Source: CAVVMA01 sp963788205 (GTDB taxonomy: Bacteria; Desulfobacterota; Binatia; Binatales; Binataceae). Taken from it: a stretch of DNA of 64,000 bases. Positions within the stretch are counted from its first letter, which is position 1. Every line of letters begins with the position of its first letter. The notes under the pieces are model-generated. The model had not been told where the DNA came from, searched no databases, and saw nothing but the letters and a program-made list of their open reading frames with translations. Position numbers and translations under genes: made by a program. Positions 10,568 through 19,620 of the stretch are shown piece after piece. The stretch covers positions 248,001 to 312,000 of the forward strand of contig CAWBGG010000002.1 of NCBI GenBank assembly GCA_963788205.1, in the 5' to 3' direction.

Positions 10568-12895
10568 CTAGGTATCGATCCGCTCGCGCACAAACGCCAT
10601 CGCGACAACGACCAGGTAGATCACGAGAGCGCCGAGTGAGATCCAGCGGCCGATCAGGTATCCCTGGGGGGCATAATCCAGACGGAACCGATGCTGGCCC
10701 GCACGCAGCGGTACTGCGATCAGCGCATAGTCGGCCGGTAGAACCTGATAGTCAGATTGGCTACTGCCGGGCAGGGCGACAGCGTGCCAATAGCGGCTGT
10801 ACGCGTCGCTGATCAACAGCAGCGTTGGCCGGACAACGTCAGCCGCGATCGTCATCGAGTCCGCGCCATTGCCGATCAGGCGGACCGTTCCCGGCGGTCC
10901 GCCGGAGACGGGCGCCGGCGCCGGGTCACTTTCCAGAATTGCGGTCTTCGCCGGATCGAATGATCGGTCGCTCAGCGCCCGGAAGATCTGATCGCGGTCG
11001 GAGATCCGCATCGATTGGCCGACCAGCATCAGATGGGAAAGACCCCCGTCGATCTTCATAACGTGATATTGGCCGCCAGACTGCAGGAACACGAAGCGCA
11101 GCCCGAGCAATCGCAGCAAGGGACTTCTGACGTTGCGGAAGTTCAGGTCAGTACCCGATTCGTCGGGGTTGCCACCCTGCGAGTAGCGCACCAACTGCGC
11201 ATACCGGCCCGGTACCACGGGATCGTAGCCCCAAATGTCGTTCGCTCCTATGGCGATCGCGCTGTTTTCCAGCCCCAGGGTTCGGTAATCGCCGGGAGAG
11301 GCGTCGAGATACTGACGCACCGCAGCCGGAACCCTCGATGCCAGCGGAAATGTGCTCAGGCTGGTGCGCGCGAACGCGAAACCCTCCGCCACGCCGAAAA
11401 TCACCAGCGCATATGCAGCCGCGGGACGGGAAGCACGTAGAAGGAACAGCGCGGCCAGAATCAGAAGAACGACCGCTGCGATCAGACATCGGGACGCCGC
11501 GAACCGCCGCGCCGCCTCGATGAAGCCTGCGTCACGGTAATACTGCGGCGGCGCGAACGACTCTCCCGATGTGCCGACGGCGCTCAGTATGCCGCTCCAT
11601 CCGCTCACCCCCCAGAGCAATCCGGCTCCGAGCGCTGCGAGCCCGATTGCTCCGATCAGGAGTGCGATCGCGATGCCCCTGGCCCCTCGCGGCGATCGCA
11701 GCACCCCGTCTGCGCCGAGCCCGGCCAGCATCGCCAGAAACAGCGTGGCATCGAAAGCGAACATTGCGGGCACTCTGAAGTAGCTGAATCCCGGCACGTA
11801 CTGATAGAGCACCCAGAACAGCGGCGAATACTTGCCGATCGCTATCCAGAGCAGCACGAACACCATCGCGATCCGGATCCCTCTGTACGCAAATTTCACC
11901 GAGGTCCCGATGGCAGCCATGGTCAGACCTGTGAGCCCCACGAACACGCATACTTCCCAAAGCCAGCACTTTCCCCAGTAGGGGAAGCTCGTCACGCTCC
12001 CGAAGAAAAATGGGACCAGCAGGGTGATAAAGTTTTCCGGCGGAAGGGAGAAGCTCCCCGCGAATGCGAACGAGAGCCCGCCGTGGCGCGGACCCTCGCT
12101 CGCCGCCTGCAAGCCGGCCCATATTTGGGCCGTATCGATGAGTGCGGCCCCGGCTGCGACGGCGACCGCGGCCAGCAATGTCCGGAGCGGTCGAGGCGAT
12201 CGAATCAGCCGCAGGCCTCCATATAACCCGCACGTGACAACGGTCGAGAAGACGACTTGCGGATGGCCAGCCATGAACTGCATTGCAACGGCCAGGATCG
12301 CGACCAGAATCCACTTGGCGCCGGGTTCTTCCAAAAGGCCGTCAAGAGCGAGAAGGATCAAGGGGACCCAGGCCATCGAGTCCAACTCGGCCAGATGCCC
12401 CCCCATGACCTGGAGGAAGAATGTTCCGCTGAACATCGCGACCGAGCCGGCGAACAGCGCGGCCAACGGATGGAGTCGGCTTCGATCAACCCAAAGCGCC
12501 ATGAAGAGTCCCAGCAGGAAAACGTGCAAGGCGATTTCACCGTTGATTGCCTTGGCCAGCGGCAGGATCAGGTAGATCCAGTTCGGCGGATACAACAGCG
12601 CCGCCTGAAATCCGGCTAGAAATGGCCCACCGCTGAAGACGTGCGGGTTACGCAGCGCAATGTGGCCAGCTCTCAGCTCGTCAAACCCAAATTGGCGCCA
12701 ATACATGAACTGGGTGGCGATGTCCCCGTTGGGTCTCGACAGAACCTGGTCGCCAGGCAGCAGGAGAGCCTCGCCGAACACGGCCACTGTGATCGTCGCG
12801 AGGGCGATCGGCAGGAAGAGAGCGGATCGCAGCCAAGGCGCCGAGCTGGCCTGAGGCTCGATGCGATAGTCCACTGCTCTCACCCGCGCGGTCAC
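10568..12895 (-). CDS. YfhO-like membrane protein (copy 1)
   Basis: A 775-residue protein with about 12 TM helices and a C-terminal beta-rich periplasmic domain. The YfhO hallmark lies just after TM1: GDxxxQFMYWRQFGFDELRAG, then NPHVFSGGPFLAGFQAALLYPPNW. YfhO proteins are GT-C-like; in Bacillus and Listeria relatives glycosylate teichoic acids from an undecaprenyl-P sugar. The start is GTG at 12895, overlapping the TGA of TPR paralogue 3 (GTGA), so translation is probably coupled; the longer form would lie inside that gene. Its closest relative in the window is the gene at 15099-17525, with shared blocks such as YWRQFGF, LLYPPNW, AIGANDIWGYDP and PADY.L.AVPL at the C terminus. Family call is firm; acceptor unknown. 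Confidence 0.82.
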   Translation of the reverse strand: MTARVRAVDYRIEPQASSAPWLRSALFLPIALATITVAVFGEALLLPGDQVLSRPNGDIATQFMYWRQFGFDELRAGHIALRNPHVFSGGPFLAGFQAALLYPPNWIYLILPLAKAINGEIALHVFLLGLFMALWVDRSRLHPLAALFAGSVAMFSGTFFLQVMGGHLAELDSMAWVPLILLALDGLLEEPGAKWILVAILAVAMQFMAGHPQVVFSTVVTCGLYGGLRLIRSPRPLRTLLAAVAVAAGAALIDTAQIWAGLQAASEGPRHGGLSFAFAGSFSLPPENFITLLVPFFFGSVTSFPYWGKCWLWEVCVFVGLTGLTMAAIGTSVKFAYRGIRIAMVFVLLWIAIGKYSPLFWVLYQYVPGFSYFRVPAMFAFDATLFLAMLAGLGADGVLRSPRGARGIAIALLIGAIGLAALGAGLLWGVSGWSGILSAVGTSGESFAPPQYYRDAGFIEAARRFAASRCLIAAVVLLILAALFLLRASRPAAAYALVIFGVAEGFAFARTSLSTFPLASRVPAAVRQYLDASPGDYRTLGLENSAIAIGANDIWGYDPVVPGRYAQLVRYSQGGNPDESGTDLNFRNVRSPLLRLLGLRFVFLQSGGQYHVMKIDGGLSHLMLVGQSMRISDRDQIFRALSDRSFDPAKTAILESDPAPAPVSGGPPGTVRLIGNGADSMTIAADVVRPTLLLISDAYSRYWHAVALPGSSQSDYQVLPADYALIAVPLRAGQHRFRLDYAPQGYLIGRWISLGALVIYLVVVAMAFVRERIDT

Positions 12896-14970
12896 CGCGG
12901 CGCCGGCTGTGTGGACGGATTCTCGCGCTGGATGGTGGCGATCAGCGCCTGCGCGTTGCGGTCGTTGGGCGCGATCGCCAGCGCGGCGCGGCATTGCGTA
13001 AGCGCCTCCTGATCGCGCCCCAACTTGTGCAGCGCCAGGCCCGTCATCACGCGCGCGAATGGATCACGCGGCGACAGCGCCTGCGCCCGCAGAAAGCATT
13101 CCAGCGCCTGCTGATGGTTCTTCTCCCTGATCGCGGTCATCCCCAGCATCGTCCACGCGCGCGGATCGTTTGGATCAGCCGCGGTAAGATCGCGCAAGAT
13201 CGCTTCCGCGCCCGCCAGATCGCCGTGATTATATTTCGACTGCGCACGCGCCAGCGCCGCGACGTGCGCGCCGCCGGGCAGCGACTCGGCCTGCTTGAGC
13301 GCCGCCTCGGACTTGGCCTGGTCGCCGTTCAGATCGTAAACCTGGGCCAGGCCGACGTAGGCGTCGGCAGGCGGACTGGCAAGCCGCTTGAGCCCCTCCT
13401 CCTGTTCGGCTGCGGCCTGTTTGATATGGCCGAGTTGGGAATCGACTACGCCCAGGTCGTAGAGCGCGGCGCTCTGGGGATCGAGCTCCAGCGCGGCCTT
13501 GAGCTCGCGCTGCGCGCCCGCCAGATCGCCGCGGTCTCTTAATGCCACGCCGAATGCGAAGTGCCAACTCGGTTGGTCGGGATTCACCTGGATGAGCCTG
13601 GTGTAGAACGCCACGTTGTCGTGCCAGAAACGCTGCACGTTCCACAACGCCGCGGCGCACACCACCAGCAACGCAGCCATCGCGGCCCACGCCACACGAC
13701 GGGCGGCCGGGCCGACGCGCGCCAGACGCACGGTCCAGTCGGCCAGCATGATGCACCAGGCCACCGAGGGCAGGTACAGATATCGATCCTGCACGATCGC
13801 GCCCTGAAAAATCCCGCGCAGATTCATCATCGGCCCGATCGCGATCGCCATCCAGGCCACGCAGAAGAGGTAGAGGCCGCGCCGGCGGTCGTTCCGCACG
13901 GCGACAACGAACGCGGCGGCGATCGCGGCCAGGGCCGCAATCGAGAGATAGAATTCAGGCGAGGCGGCGCTGTAAACGATCGCGAGATGATGGGCCGAGC
14001 TGGCGCGCCACGGCATCACGAGCAGTTCCAGATATGCAAGCAGCACCGGCGGCACGGTCATCAGCGCCTGCGCATTGGTCAGATGGTTGACGGGCATCGG
14101 GCGGTTGATGAATCCGAGCACAGAGATACGAATCGCAAGATAGACGAATAGTTCGGCGAGGAACGGTGCGGCGCTCACGATCGCGGCGATCGCGCGCGTC
14201 CGCGCTTGCAACAGCATCGATCGGGCCGGTGTCGCGGTGGCGCCGGCCTCGAATACAAATGCATAGAGCGCGATCAGCAGCGGAAATGTGACCGCGCTCT
14301 CGTGCGTGAACAGCGCGCCGGCGTAGAGCGCGATCGCCAATGCCCAATTGCGATGGCCGGCGCGCGCGCGATCGATAAAGAGCACCAGCGCGCCGAGCTC
14401 AAACGCCGCGCTCAGTGGCAGCGGAATCGCCGAAACCCATACCACCGCCTCGGCATGAAACGGCAGCACCGCGAACAGCGCCGCCGCGATCAGGCCCGCT
14501 GATTCGTCGCCGGTCAGGCGGCATGCGAGCCTGAACACCAGCCAGACCACCAGCAGATGCAGCGCCACCATCGTCACGTGCCATCCGGCTGGATTGAGGC
14601 CGAACAGATGGAAGTGCAGGCCCAACCACGCATCCTGCAGCGGCCGGTAGTACGAGCTCGCCGGCAGGTGCAGGGGATCCAGATACCACCACGAATCGTG
14701 CAGGAGGGAGAACCGGAAGAACGACCACGATCCGATGTAGGCGTTCTTTACGACCATCATGTTGTCGTCGAAAACGAACCCGTTGCCGACGCATCGCAGG
14801 TAGATCAGCAGCGTGACGAGCAGAACTCCGCCGATGGCCACGGGACGGCTTGCGATCCACGCGCCGGTTGGTGCCGGACGCGAGGCGGCTGGCGTTGGAC
14901 GCGCCGCGGCGAGGTCGCGCCGTTTGTCCGTGCGTCCCGGCGCTGCGACCTTGCGACGCGGCCGGCTCAT
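12892..14970 (-). CDS. TMTC-like GT-C membrane protein with TPR tail (paralogue 3)
   Basis: A 692-residue paralogue with Asp-Asp at about 68-69 (FVFDDNMM), YYRPLQDAWLGL, HAEAVVW, about ten TM helices and TPRs over the last ~220 residues. Its TPR end is almost identical to that of the gene at 6647-8683, and its stop codon overlaps the GTG of YfhO copy 1. The start is ATG 14970; a GTG at 14988 is possible. The 96-base leader just upstream (15011-15106) is repeated before the gene at 19621-21885. Predicted inner-membrane glycosyltransferase-like protein using a lipid-linked donor; inferred from family only. Confidence 0.8.
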   Translation of the reverse strand: MSRPRRKVAAPGRTDKRRDLAAARPTPAASRPAPTGAWIASRPVAIGGVLLVTLLIYLRCVGNGFVFDDNMMVVKNAYIGSWSFFRFSLLHDSWWYLDPLHLPASSYYRPLQDAWLGLHFHLFGLNPAGWHVTMVALHLLVVWLVFRLACRLTGDESAGLIAAALFAVLPFHAEAVVWVSAIPLPLSAAFELGALVLFIDRARAGHRNWALAIALYAGALFTHESAVTFPLLIALYAFVFEAGATATPARSMLLQARTRAIAAIVSAAPFLAELFVYLAIRISVLGFINRPMPVNHLTNAQALMTVPPVLLAYLELLVMPWRASSAHHLAIVYSAASPEFYLSIAALAAIAAAFVVAVRNDRRRGLYLFCVAWMAIAIGPMMNLRGIFQGAIVQDRYLYLPSVAWCIMLADWTVRLARVGPAARRVAWAAMAALLVVCAAALWNVQRFWHDNVAFYTRLIQVNPDQPSWHFAFGVALRDRGDLAGAQRELKAALELDPQSAALYDLGVVDSQLGHIKQAAAEQEEGLKRLASPPADAYVGLAQVYDLNGDQAKSEAALKQAESLPGGAHVAALARAQSKYNHGDLAGAEAILRDLTAADPNDPRAWTMLGMTAIREKNHQQALECFLRAQALSPRDPFARVMTGLALHKLGRDQEALTQCRAALAIAPNDRNAQALIATIQRENPSTQPAPR
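12923..13551 (-). repeat. Near-identical TPR-coding block, copy B (matches 6681-7309)
   Basis: Partner of the tract at 6681-7309. The proteins agree across DRxDLAGAQRE through QALIATIQRE, whereas the sequence immediately 5' of the block (residues encoding the last membrane helices and first TPR) is divergent. Confidence 0.9.
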
Positions 14971-15010
14971 CGCGGCCGGGCTCCGCACACGAGGATCAGT
15001 ACATTCACGG

Positions 15011-15106
15011 CGAGCCGATTTTATTTGCCGCGCGCGGATTCCGCTATCCGCGATTTAGCGCCCTATAGCGCACCGCTCCGGCCTGATCTTTCAGGGATTC
15101 AGCGCC
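15011..15106 (-). promoter_or_regulatory. Repeated leader with hairpin, copy A
   Basis: About 96 bases match 21892-21988 with few changes. Each copy lies just upstream, on the minus strand, of a TPR/GT-C gene start. The block has an A/T-rich segment (AAATAAAAT on the minus strand) that could be a -10 region and a 7-bp hairpin (CGCGGAT/ATCCGCG). Copy A also covers the last codons of the upstream YfhO gene, so it is partly coding there. Shared promoter or leader is inferred from position. Confidence 0.6.
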
Positions 15107-17525
15107 GAGGCGAGTTCTCCGATCGTCGCTTAACCGCGAGGCCAATTGCCGCGCCAAGGAAGACCAGCAGCGACGCGAGCGATACCCATCGGCCGATTAC
15201 CCATCCGGGAGGAGCGTACTCGAGGCGGAATAGGTGGTGTCCCGGGCCGAGCGGCACCGCCATCAGCGTATAGTCAGCGGGCATCACGTGGTATTCACTC
15301 TGGCTACTCCCGGTCAAAGCGACCGCGCGCCAGTAGCGGCTATAGCTGTCGGTAATCAGCAACAACGCCGGCCGCGTCACGTCTGCCGCTATCGTAAGTG
15401 AATCGGTAGTGGTGCTCAGCAGGCGCGCGGCTCCCGGCTCCGCGCCTGGCACCGGCGCCGGCTCGGGATCGCGCTCCAGAATGACGGTTTTGCCGGGATC
15501 GAATGACGGCGCGCTCAACGCGGCCAGAATGTCGTTGCGCTGCTCGATCTGCCGCCATCCATCGACCAATAGAAGATGGGGCAAATCTCCGGGGGCCGGG
15601 AAGACCTTATCGCCTGAGAACACATAACGCAGCCGCAGGAGGCGCAACATGGGACTGCCCCCCCTGAAGTCCAATCGCATGCTTGCATATTCAGGGTCGG
15701 CGCCCTGTGAGTAGGTCATGAACTCCGCATACCGCCGCGGTACGGTGGGATCGTAACCCCAGATATCGTTCGCTCCCACTGCGATGGCGCTGTCTTCCAT
15801 CGACAGAAGAAAAACCCCGTCGAAGGCCAGGTCCAGGATTCGGTAGTCACCTGGATGCGCGGCCATGAACTGTTGCAATTGCACGGGCACGGTCGCAGCT
15901 AGAGGGAAGGTGGTGACATTAAAACGCGCGAAGAAAAAAGCCTCAGCGACACCTAAAACCGCCACGATGTACGCCGCTTGAGGGCGTGCTGAGCGCAGAA
16001 ATAGCAACGCCGCAAGCAGCAGGCATATACCGGCGGCGAACAGGCATCGCACGCTCGCGAACCGCTCGGCCGCAGCCGCGAAGGCGGGATCGCTGAAGTT
16101 CTGCGGCGGCCAAACCGGCTGGGCGAATTTGGCCACGGCTTGGACGAAATCGTGCCAGATCGCGTTGAAAGTCACGCTTACGCCCGCAAGCGCGGCGGCG
16201 CCGAACGCGCCGAATGCCAACCCGAGGATCAAAAGTCCCACCGCGGCGGTCTTCGCCCCGCCGGCCGACCGAATCAGCGCGTCCATTCCGAACGCACTCA
16301 GCATCGCCATGAATAATACGAACTCAAATGTAAATGCCGCGGGCCGGCGGAAGAGATTGAAACCCGGCACAACGCGATACAGTAGCCCGAACAGCGGTGT
16401 GCGGGGCCCCAAGGCGATGCACAGGAGCACGACCGCCATGATGATCCAGGTGCCCCGAAGCGGCGATTTCACTCTGGCCCCAAAGATGGCCATGGTTAGA
16501 CCGGTCAGCCCAAAGAACATGACGCTTCCAGGGAGGGCGCCTCCACCTCCCCAGCAGGTCAATCTGATCTGATCGCCGAAAAAATCCGGGACCAGAAGCG
16601 TCAGGAGATTGTCGTACGTGAGCGAGAGGCTCGACGCGTAAGCGAAAGAAGTGCCGCCCTGGCGCGTACCCTCGGCGGCGGCCTCCCACCCAAGCCAGAG
16701 TTGCGCAGCGCAGATCATCACCGCGCCAACGCCCACTACTGAGAGCGCAAGCACGGTCCTCACCGGGCGAGGGGCTCTGACCAACCGGATCGCGACGTAG
16801 ATCGCCCCGGTAACAATCGTATTGAACAGCACTTGCGGGTAGCCGGCCAGAGCTTGCATTGAAAAGGCGAATATCCCGATCATTACCCACTTGGCGGATG
16901 GCTGGTCGAGCAAAGCGTCGATACTGAGAAGAATCAGCGGAATCCAGGCCATCGAATCCATGTGCGCCAGGTGGCCGGTGAGAATTCCGCCGAAGAACGG
17001 CCGTGCGAACATCACGACACAAGCTGCCAGCAGCACGGCCAGTGGATGAAGGCCGTAACGCTCGACCCACATCGCCATGAAGAGGCCCAGCAGAAACACA
17101 TGCAGAGCGAACTCGTAGTTGATCGCCTTGGCGAGCGGCAGCGTCAGGTAGAGAATCCAGTTCGGCGGATAGAGAAGCGCCGTCTGAAAAGCCCCGACAA
17201 ACGGGAATCCGCTGAAGACTTCCGGATTCCAGAGGGCAAAGTTCCCGGCTCTCAACTGCCCAAACCCGAACTGCCGCCAGTAAACGAAAATGTTGGAAGT
17301 ATCCATCCCCAGTTGCGACAAGACCTGATCACCGGGCAGGAAAAGCACACCGGCGAACATCGCCAGCGTCATCCCGAGCAGAACCAGCGGCACGAAAAGA
17401 CGCGCGTGCAGCAATGCGTATTTCGAATGGGGCGTCTGAAGCTCGAACGACACTGGCCGGGAGGAAAGCGGGCCGGCCCGCGTCGCGTCCAGATTTGGGA
17501 CGATATTTTCGCGCCCGGATTCCAT
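15099..17525 (-). CDS. YfhO-like membrane protein (copy 2)
   Basis: An 808-residue multi-pass protein paralogous to the gene at 10568-12895. The same hallmarks are present: GDQVLSQLGMDTSNIFVYWRQFGFG, NPEVFSGFPFVGAFQ, LLYPPNW, then a C-terminal region with AVGANDIWGYDPTVPRRYAEF and PADYTLMAVPLGPG. I chose ATG 17525 because it has GAGG six bases upstream and gives an N-terminal length like the paralogue; ATG 17561 and GTG 17576 are alternatives. It follows the GT gene ending at 17740 and precedes TPR paralogue 3. Probable GT-C-type glycosyltransferase of the cell envelope; acceptor unknown. Confidence 0.82.
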   Translation of the reverse strand: MESGRENIVPNLDATRAGPLSSRPVSFELQTPHSKYALLHARLFVPLVLLGMTLAMFAGVLFLPGDQVLSQLGMDTSNIFVYWRQFGFGQLRAGNFALWNPEVFSGFPFVGAFQTALLYPPNWILYLTLPLAKAINYEFALHVFLLGLFMAMWVERYGLHPLAVLLAACVVMFARPFFGGILTGHLAHMDSMAWIPLILLSIDALLDQPSAKWVMIGIFAFSMQALAGYPQVLFNTIVTGAIYVAIRLVRAPRPVRTVLALSVVGVGAVMICAAQLWLGWEAAAEGTRQGGTSFAYASSLSLTYDNLLTLLVPDFFGDQIRLTCWGGGGALPGSVMFFGLTGLTMAIFGARVKSPLRGTWIIMAVVLLCIALGPRTPLFGLLYRVVPGFNLFRRPAAFTFEFVLFMAMLSAFGMDALIRSAGGAKTAAVGLLILGLAFGAFGAAALAGVSVTFNAIWHDFVQAVAKFAQPVWPPQNFSDPAFAAAAERFASVRCLFAAGICLLLAALLFLRSARPQAAYIVAVLGVAEAFFFARFNVTTFPLAATVPVQLQQFMAAHPGDYRILDLAFDGVFLLSMEDSAIAVGANDIWGYDPTVPRRYAEFMTYSQGADPEYASMRLDFRGGSPMLRLLRLRYVFSGDKVFPAPGDLPHLLLVDGWRQIEQRNDILAALSAPSFDPGKTVILERDPEPAPVPGAEPGAARLLSTTTDSLTIAADVTRPALLLITDSYSRYWRAVALTGSSQSEYHVMPADYTLMAVPLGPGHHLFRLEYAPPGWVIGRWVSLASLLVFLGAAIGLAVKRRSENSPRR

Positions 17526-17619
17526 CGCTACCTCGTTCGCGTCCCCGCGCGGGTACTTCATAGACCTCGCGCCCACTATTGGGCCGGATTCTGCGTCACC
17601 AACTTAGTAGTTCCCACCT

Positions 17620-17751
17620 GAAATGAAAATCGGGGAGCTTGGCTAGACCGCGCGCGAGGGGACCGCGGTGAATGGTCTCTCGAGTCTCCGGGACGGCGCC
17701 TTAAGCCATCGGTAGGTTCCGGCAAGCATGGCCATCGAACTAACCGTCCAG
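17620..17751 (-). pseudogene. Deletion scar of an acyltransferase-TPR gene pair
   Basis: On the minus strand 17643-17716 encodes YRWLKAPSRRLERPF then TAVPSRAV and a stop, matching the C terminus of the acyltransferase at 24584-25792 (YRWLEAPFLRLKRRF, TAIPSRAV). Directly adjoining it, 17719-17751 matches, with one change, the start-codon region of the TPR gene at 28060-28092. The order equals that of the intact pair at 24584-28075 with about 3.4 kb removed. The scar sits between YfhO copy 2 and the GT gene whose stop codon lies inside it. Confidence 0.8.
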
Positions 17752-19218
17752 CTCCTGGCCCGGCCCGCGCGCTCGCAGCCTCCGGGCGCAAAAGTCCGCC
17801 GCGAGCACCACCAGTAACGGGTCTGCAACAAAGCGCATCCGGCTGTTCTCACCGAAGTCCAACAGCACGCCGGCGGCGGTAACGTAGAGCACCGACATCA
17901 GCACGAACATCAGGGTCAACTCTTCGGCGCCAAAATTCCCCCTCGATCTAAACAGCGTCAGCGCGCAGGAACAGACCAAAAGCGGGATCGCCGCCAAAAG
18001 CACAATTGAGGTTTGAGACTTGCCAATGGCTATCGGCCGCAGGCACCAGTCGTAAATCGCCGTCCACGATTCCATATTGACATGCTGCGCCTGCATCTTC
18101 GCCTGAAAGTGAACGCCCCCAATCCAGTAGTCCGGCGGTATCGCGGCCGGAGCGCAATATAACTTGTAGGCTTCGACTATGCCATGCCAGTAAGCGCCGG
18201 GACGATTACGCACTACCCACAGCGCATCCCGCAAGTAAGTTTTGGAGACGTCTACATATATCGAATTATTGTAGTTGACGCCTCCGCCAAAGTTGTTCAA
18301 GTTGTCCAGCGCGGGAACACCGGCGCGATTTCCGGGGCGAAACCCAATCCCCGGGGAAAAGGGTGCGACCATCGCAAACGCAGACAGTTTGCCGTCGCGA
18401 ACCAGCTGCTCCCGCTCCGTCGTCGTGAGCTGAAACGTAGTGATTCGAGCAAGGTTCATCCCGTACCACGAGCTGGTAGCGAAGCTGCCCAGCACGAGCG
18501 CATTCTTGAGCACAAGCGCGAGCATCAATGCAAATAGCCCCGCGCAGAGCGGCAGCACCGGCCGCAGCCTCCGGTACGATAGCGACGCGAGGATCCCGAT
18601 GACACCCGCGAACCAGAGGATCTGGAACGACGAGTTCAGGAAGACCGGCAGCGCGATCGCAATGGAGAACGCCCAGCCATAGATGCGCTTGCCGGTGGCC
18701 AGGAAACGATACAGCCACAGGGCCGCCGCGGCGAGCAGCACGGCCGATGGATAGGTGGTGTAGAACCATCTCTCGTAAATCACGGTCGCGGGTCCGGCCT
18801 CGAACAGAAGCGTGGCGGTGAGGCTCAGCCAAAGCGGGATCTCCAGCGCGATCATCAGTCGGTACAGGCAGAGCGCAAGCCCAAGTCCCATCGCCCAGTA
18901 GATGATTTGGAATACTATCACGAATGATCCTGGAAAGAGTTTCAATCCGAGACCGAGAGCGAAATTCAGTAGGGGCGGCTGGCTATGCAAATAGTATATA
19001 CTTTGGAGAAGATGAGAGCTCAAAAGAGTGATATCCAGAAACTGAACGGCGGCGAGGTTCATCGCAAAACGATTGCCGAGCCACAGATAGAACCCCCGCG
19101 AGATGACGAAGGCGGCGGTTATCGCGGCGATTGCCACGCGACCGGAACGCGCCGCCGGCGGCGACGCGCCGGCGATGGATGCGCCGGCCGGAACTGGGGC
19201 GGGTCCTGCGAGCGCCAT
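17740..19218 (-). CDS. Multi-pass membrane protein, GT39-like (putative glycosyltransferase)
   Basis: A 492-residue protein with about 10 TM helices. The first helix region (AAITAAFVISRGFYLWLGNRF) is followed by a loop with HSQPPLLNFALGLGLKLFPG, which resembles the HPPLY/QPPL loop of GT-C (PMT/ArnT-type) transferases. The classical DE pair is not evident in the first loop, so the assignment is weaker than for its neighbours. The start is ATG 19218, chosen because upstream residues are non-conserved and cross a dispersed repeat (19410-19510). No strong ribosome-binding site. The stop codon TAG lies within the 33-base match to the TPR start region at 28 kb, suggesting insertion into a duplicated segment. 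Confidence 0.65.
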   Translation of the reverse strand: MALAGPAPVPAGASIAGASPPAARSGRVAIAAITAAFVISRGFYLWLGNRFAMNLAAVQFLDITLLSSHLLQSIYYLHSQPPLLNFALGLGLKLFPGSFVIVFQIIYWAMGLGLALCLYRLMIALEIPLWLSLTATLLFEAGPATVIYERWFYTTYPSAVLLAAAALWLYRFLATGKRIYGWAFSIAIALPVFLNSSFQILWFAGVIGILASLSYRRLRPVLPLCAGLFALMLALVLKNALVLGSFATSSWYGMNLARITTFQLTTTEREQLVRDGKLSAFAMVAPFSPGIGFRPGNRAGVPALDNLNNFGGGVNYNNSIYVDVSKTYLRDALWVVRNRPGAYWHGIVEAYKLYCAPAAIPPDYWIGGVHFQAKMQAQHVNMESWTAIYDWCLRPIAIGKSQTSIVLLAAIPLLVCSCALTLFRSRGNFGAEELTLMFVLMSVLYVTAAGVLLDFGENSRMRFVADPLLVVLAADFCARRLRARGPGQELDG

Positions 19219-19620
19219 CGAGGTGTTGTGCGGCCCGGCTATCTCATCCGCGCGCCAGAAAAGAGTCGCCCCTGGCCGCCATGGAGGCGTCGATGTGCTG
19301 GTAGACCATGCATAGCAGCAAAGCGGCGAAATTCCGGCTCGCGAATCGTAGTGCTTCTCTCTCCCACGTGGGCTCCGCAGTGTCAACAATTCGATGCCAC
19401 GGGTAGTGGGCGGCTTTGGCAGCATGGGCCGGCACGGCAACCGGATAATCACCGGCGAGACGCCGGCGCTACTGCTTCCAGAAGTAGGACCGGCGTCCCG
19501 CCGGTCATCGGTCGGCGTCCCTGCCGGCCATCCGACTCCAAAACCGCCCACTAGGATGCCACGAGCTGCTGCAACGGCAGAGTTATGCGAAATGGAAATC
19601 CCGGATCAAAGTCGAGCAAG
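19219..19620. other. Intergenic region with dispersed repeat
   Basis: No convincing gene. It contains the REP/MITE-like repeat at 19410-19510 and a 21-base segment at 19272-19292 shared with 28116-28136, upstream of another TPR gene. Apparent ORFs here are extensions of the flanking gene or repeat-derived. Confidence 0.6.
19410..19510. repeat. REP/MITE-like palindromic repeat, copy 1
   Basis: About 101 bases match 40710-40810 at roughly 90% or better. The core is an imperfect hairpin: GACGCCGGCGCTACT and AGTAGGACCGGCGTC flank a short GCTTCCAGA loop. Both copies lie between genes, and no transposase is attached. Confidence 0.85.
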
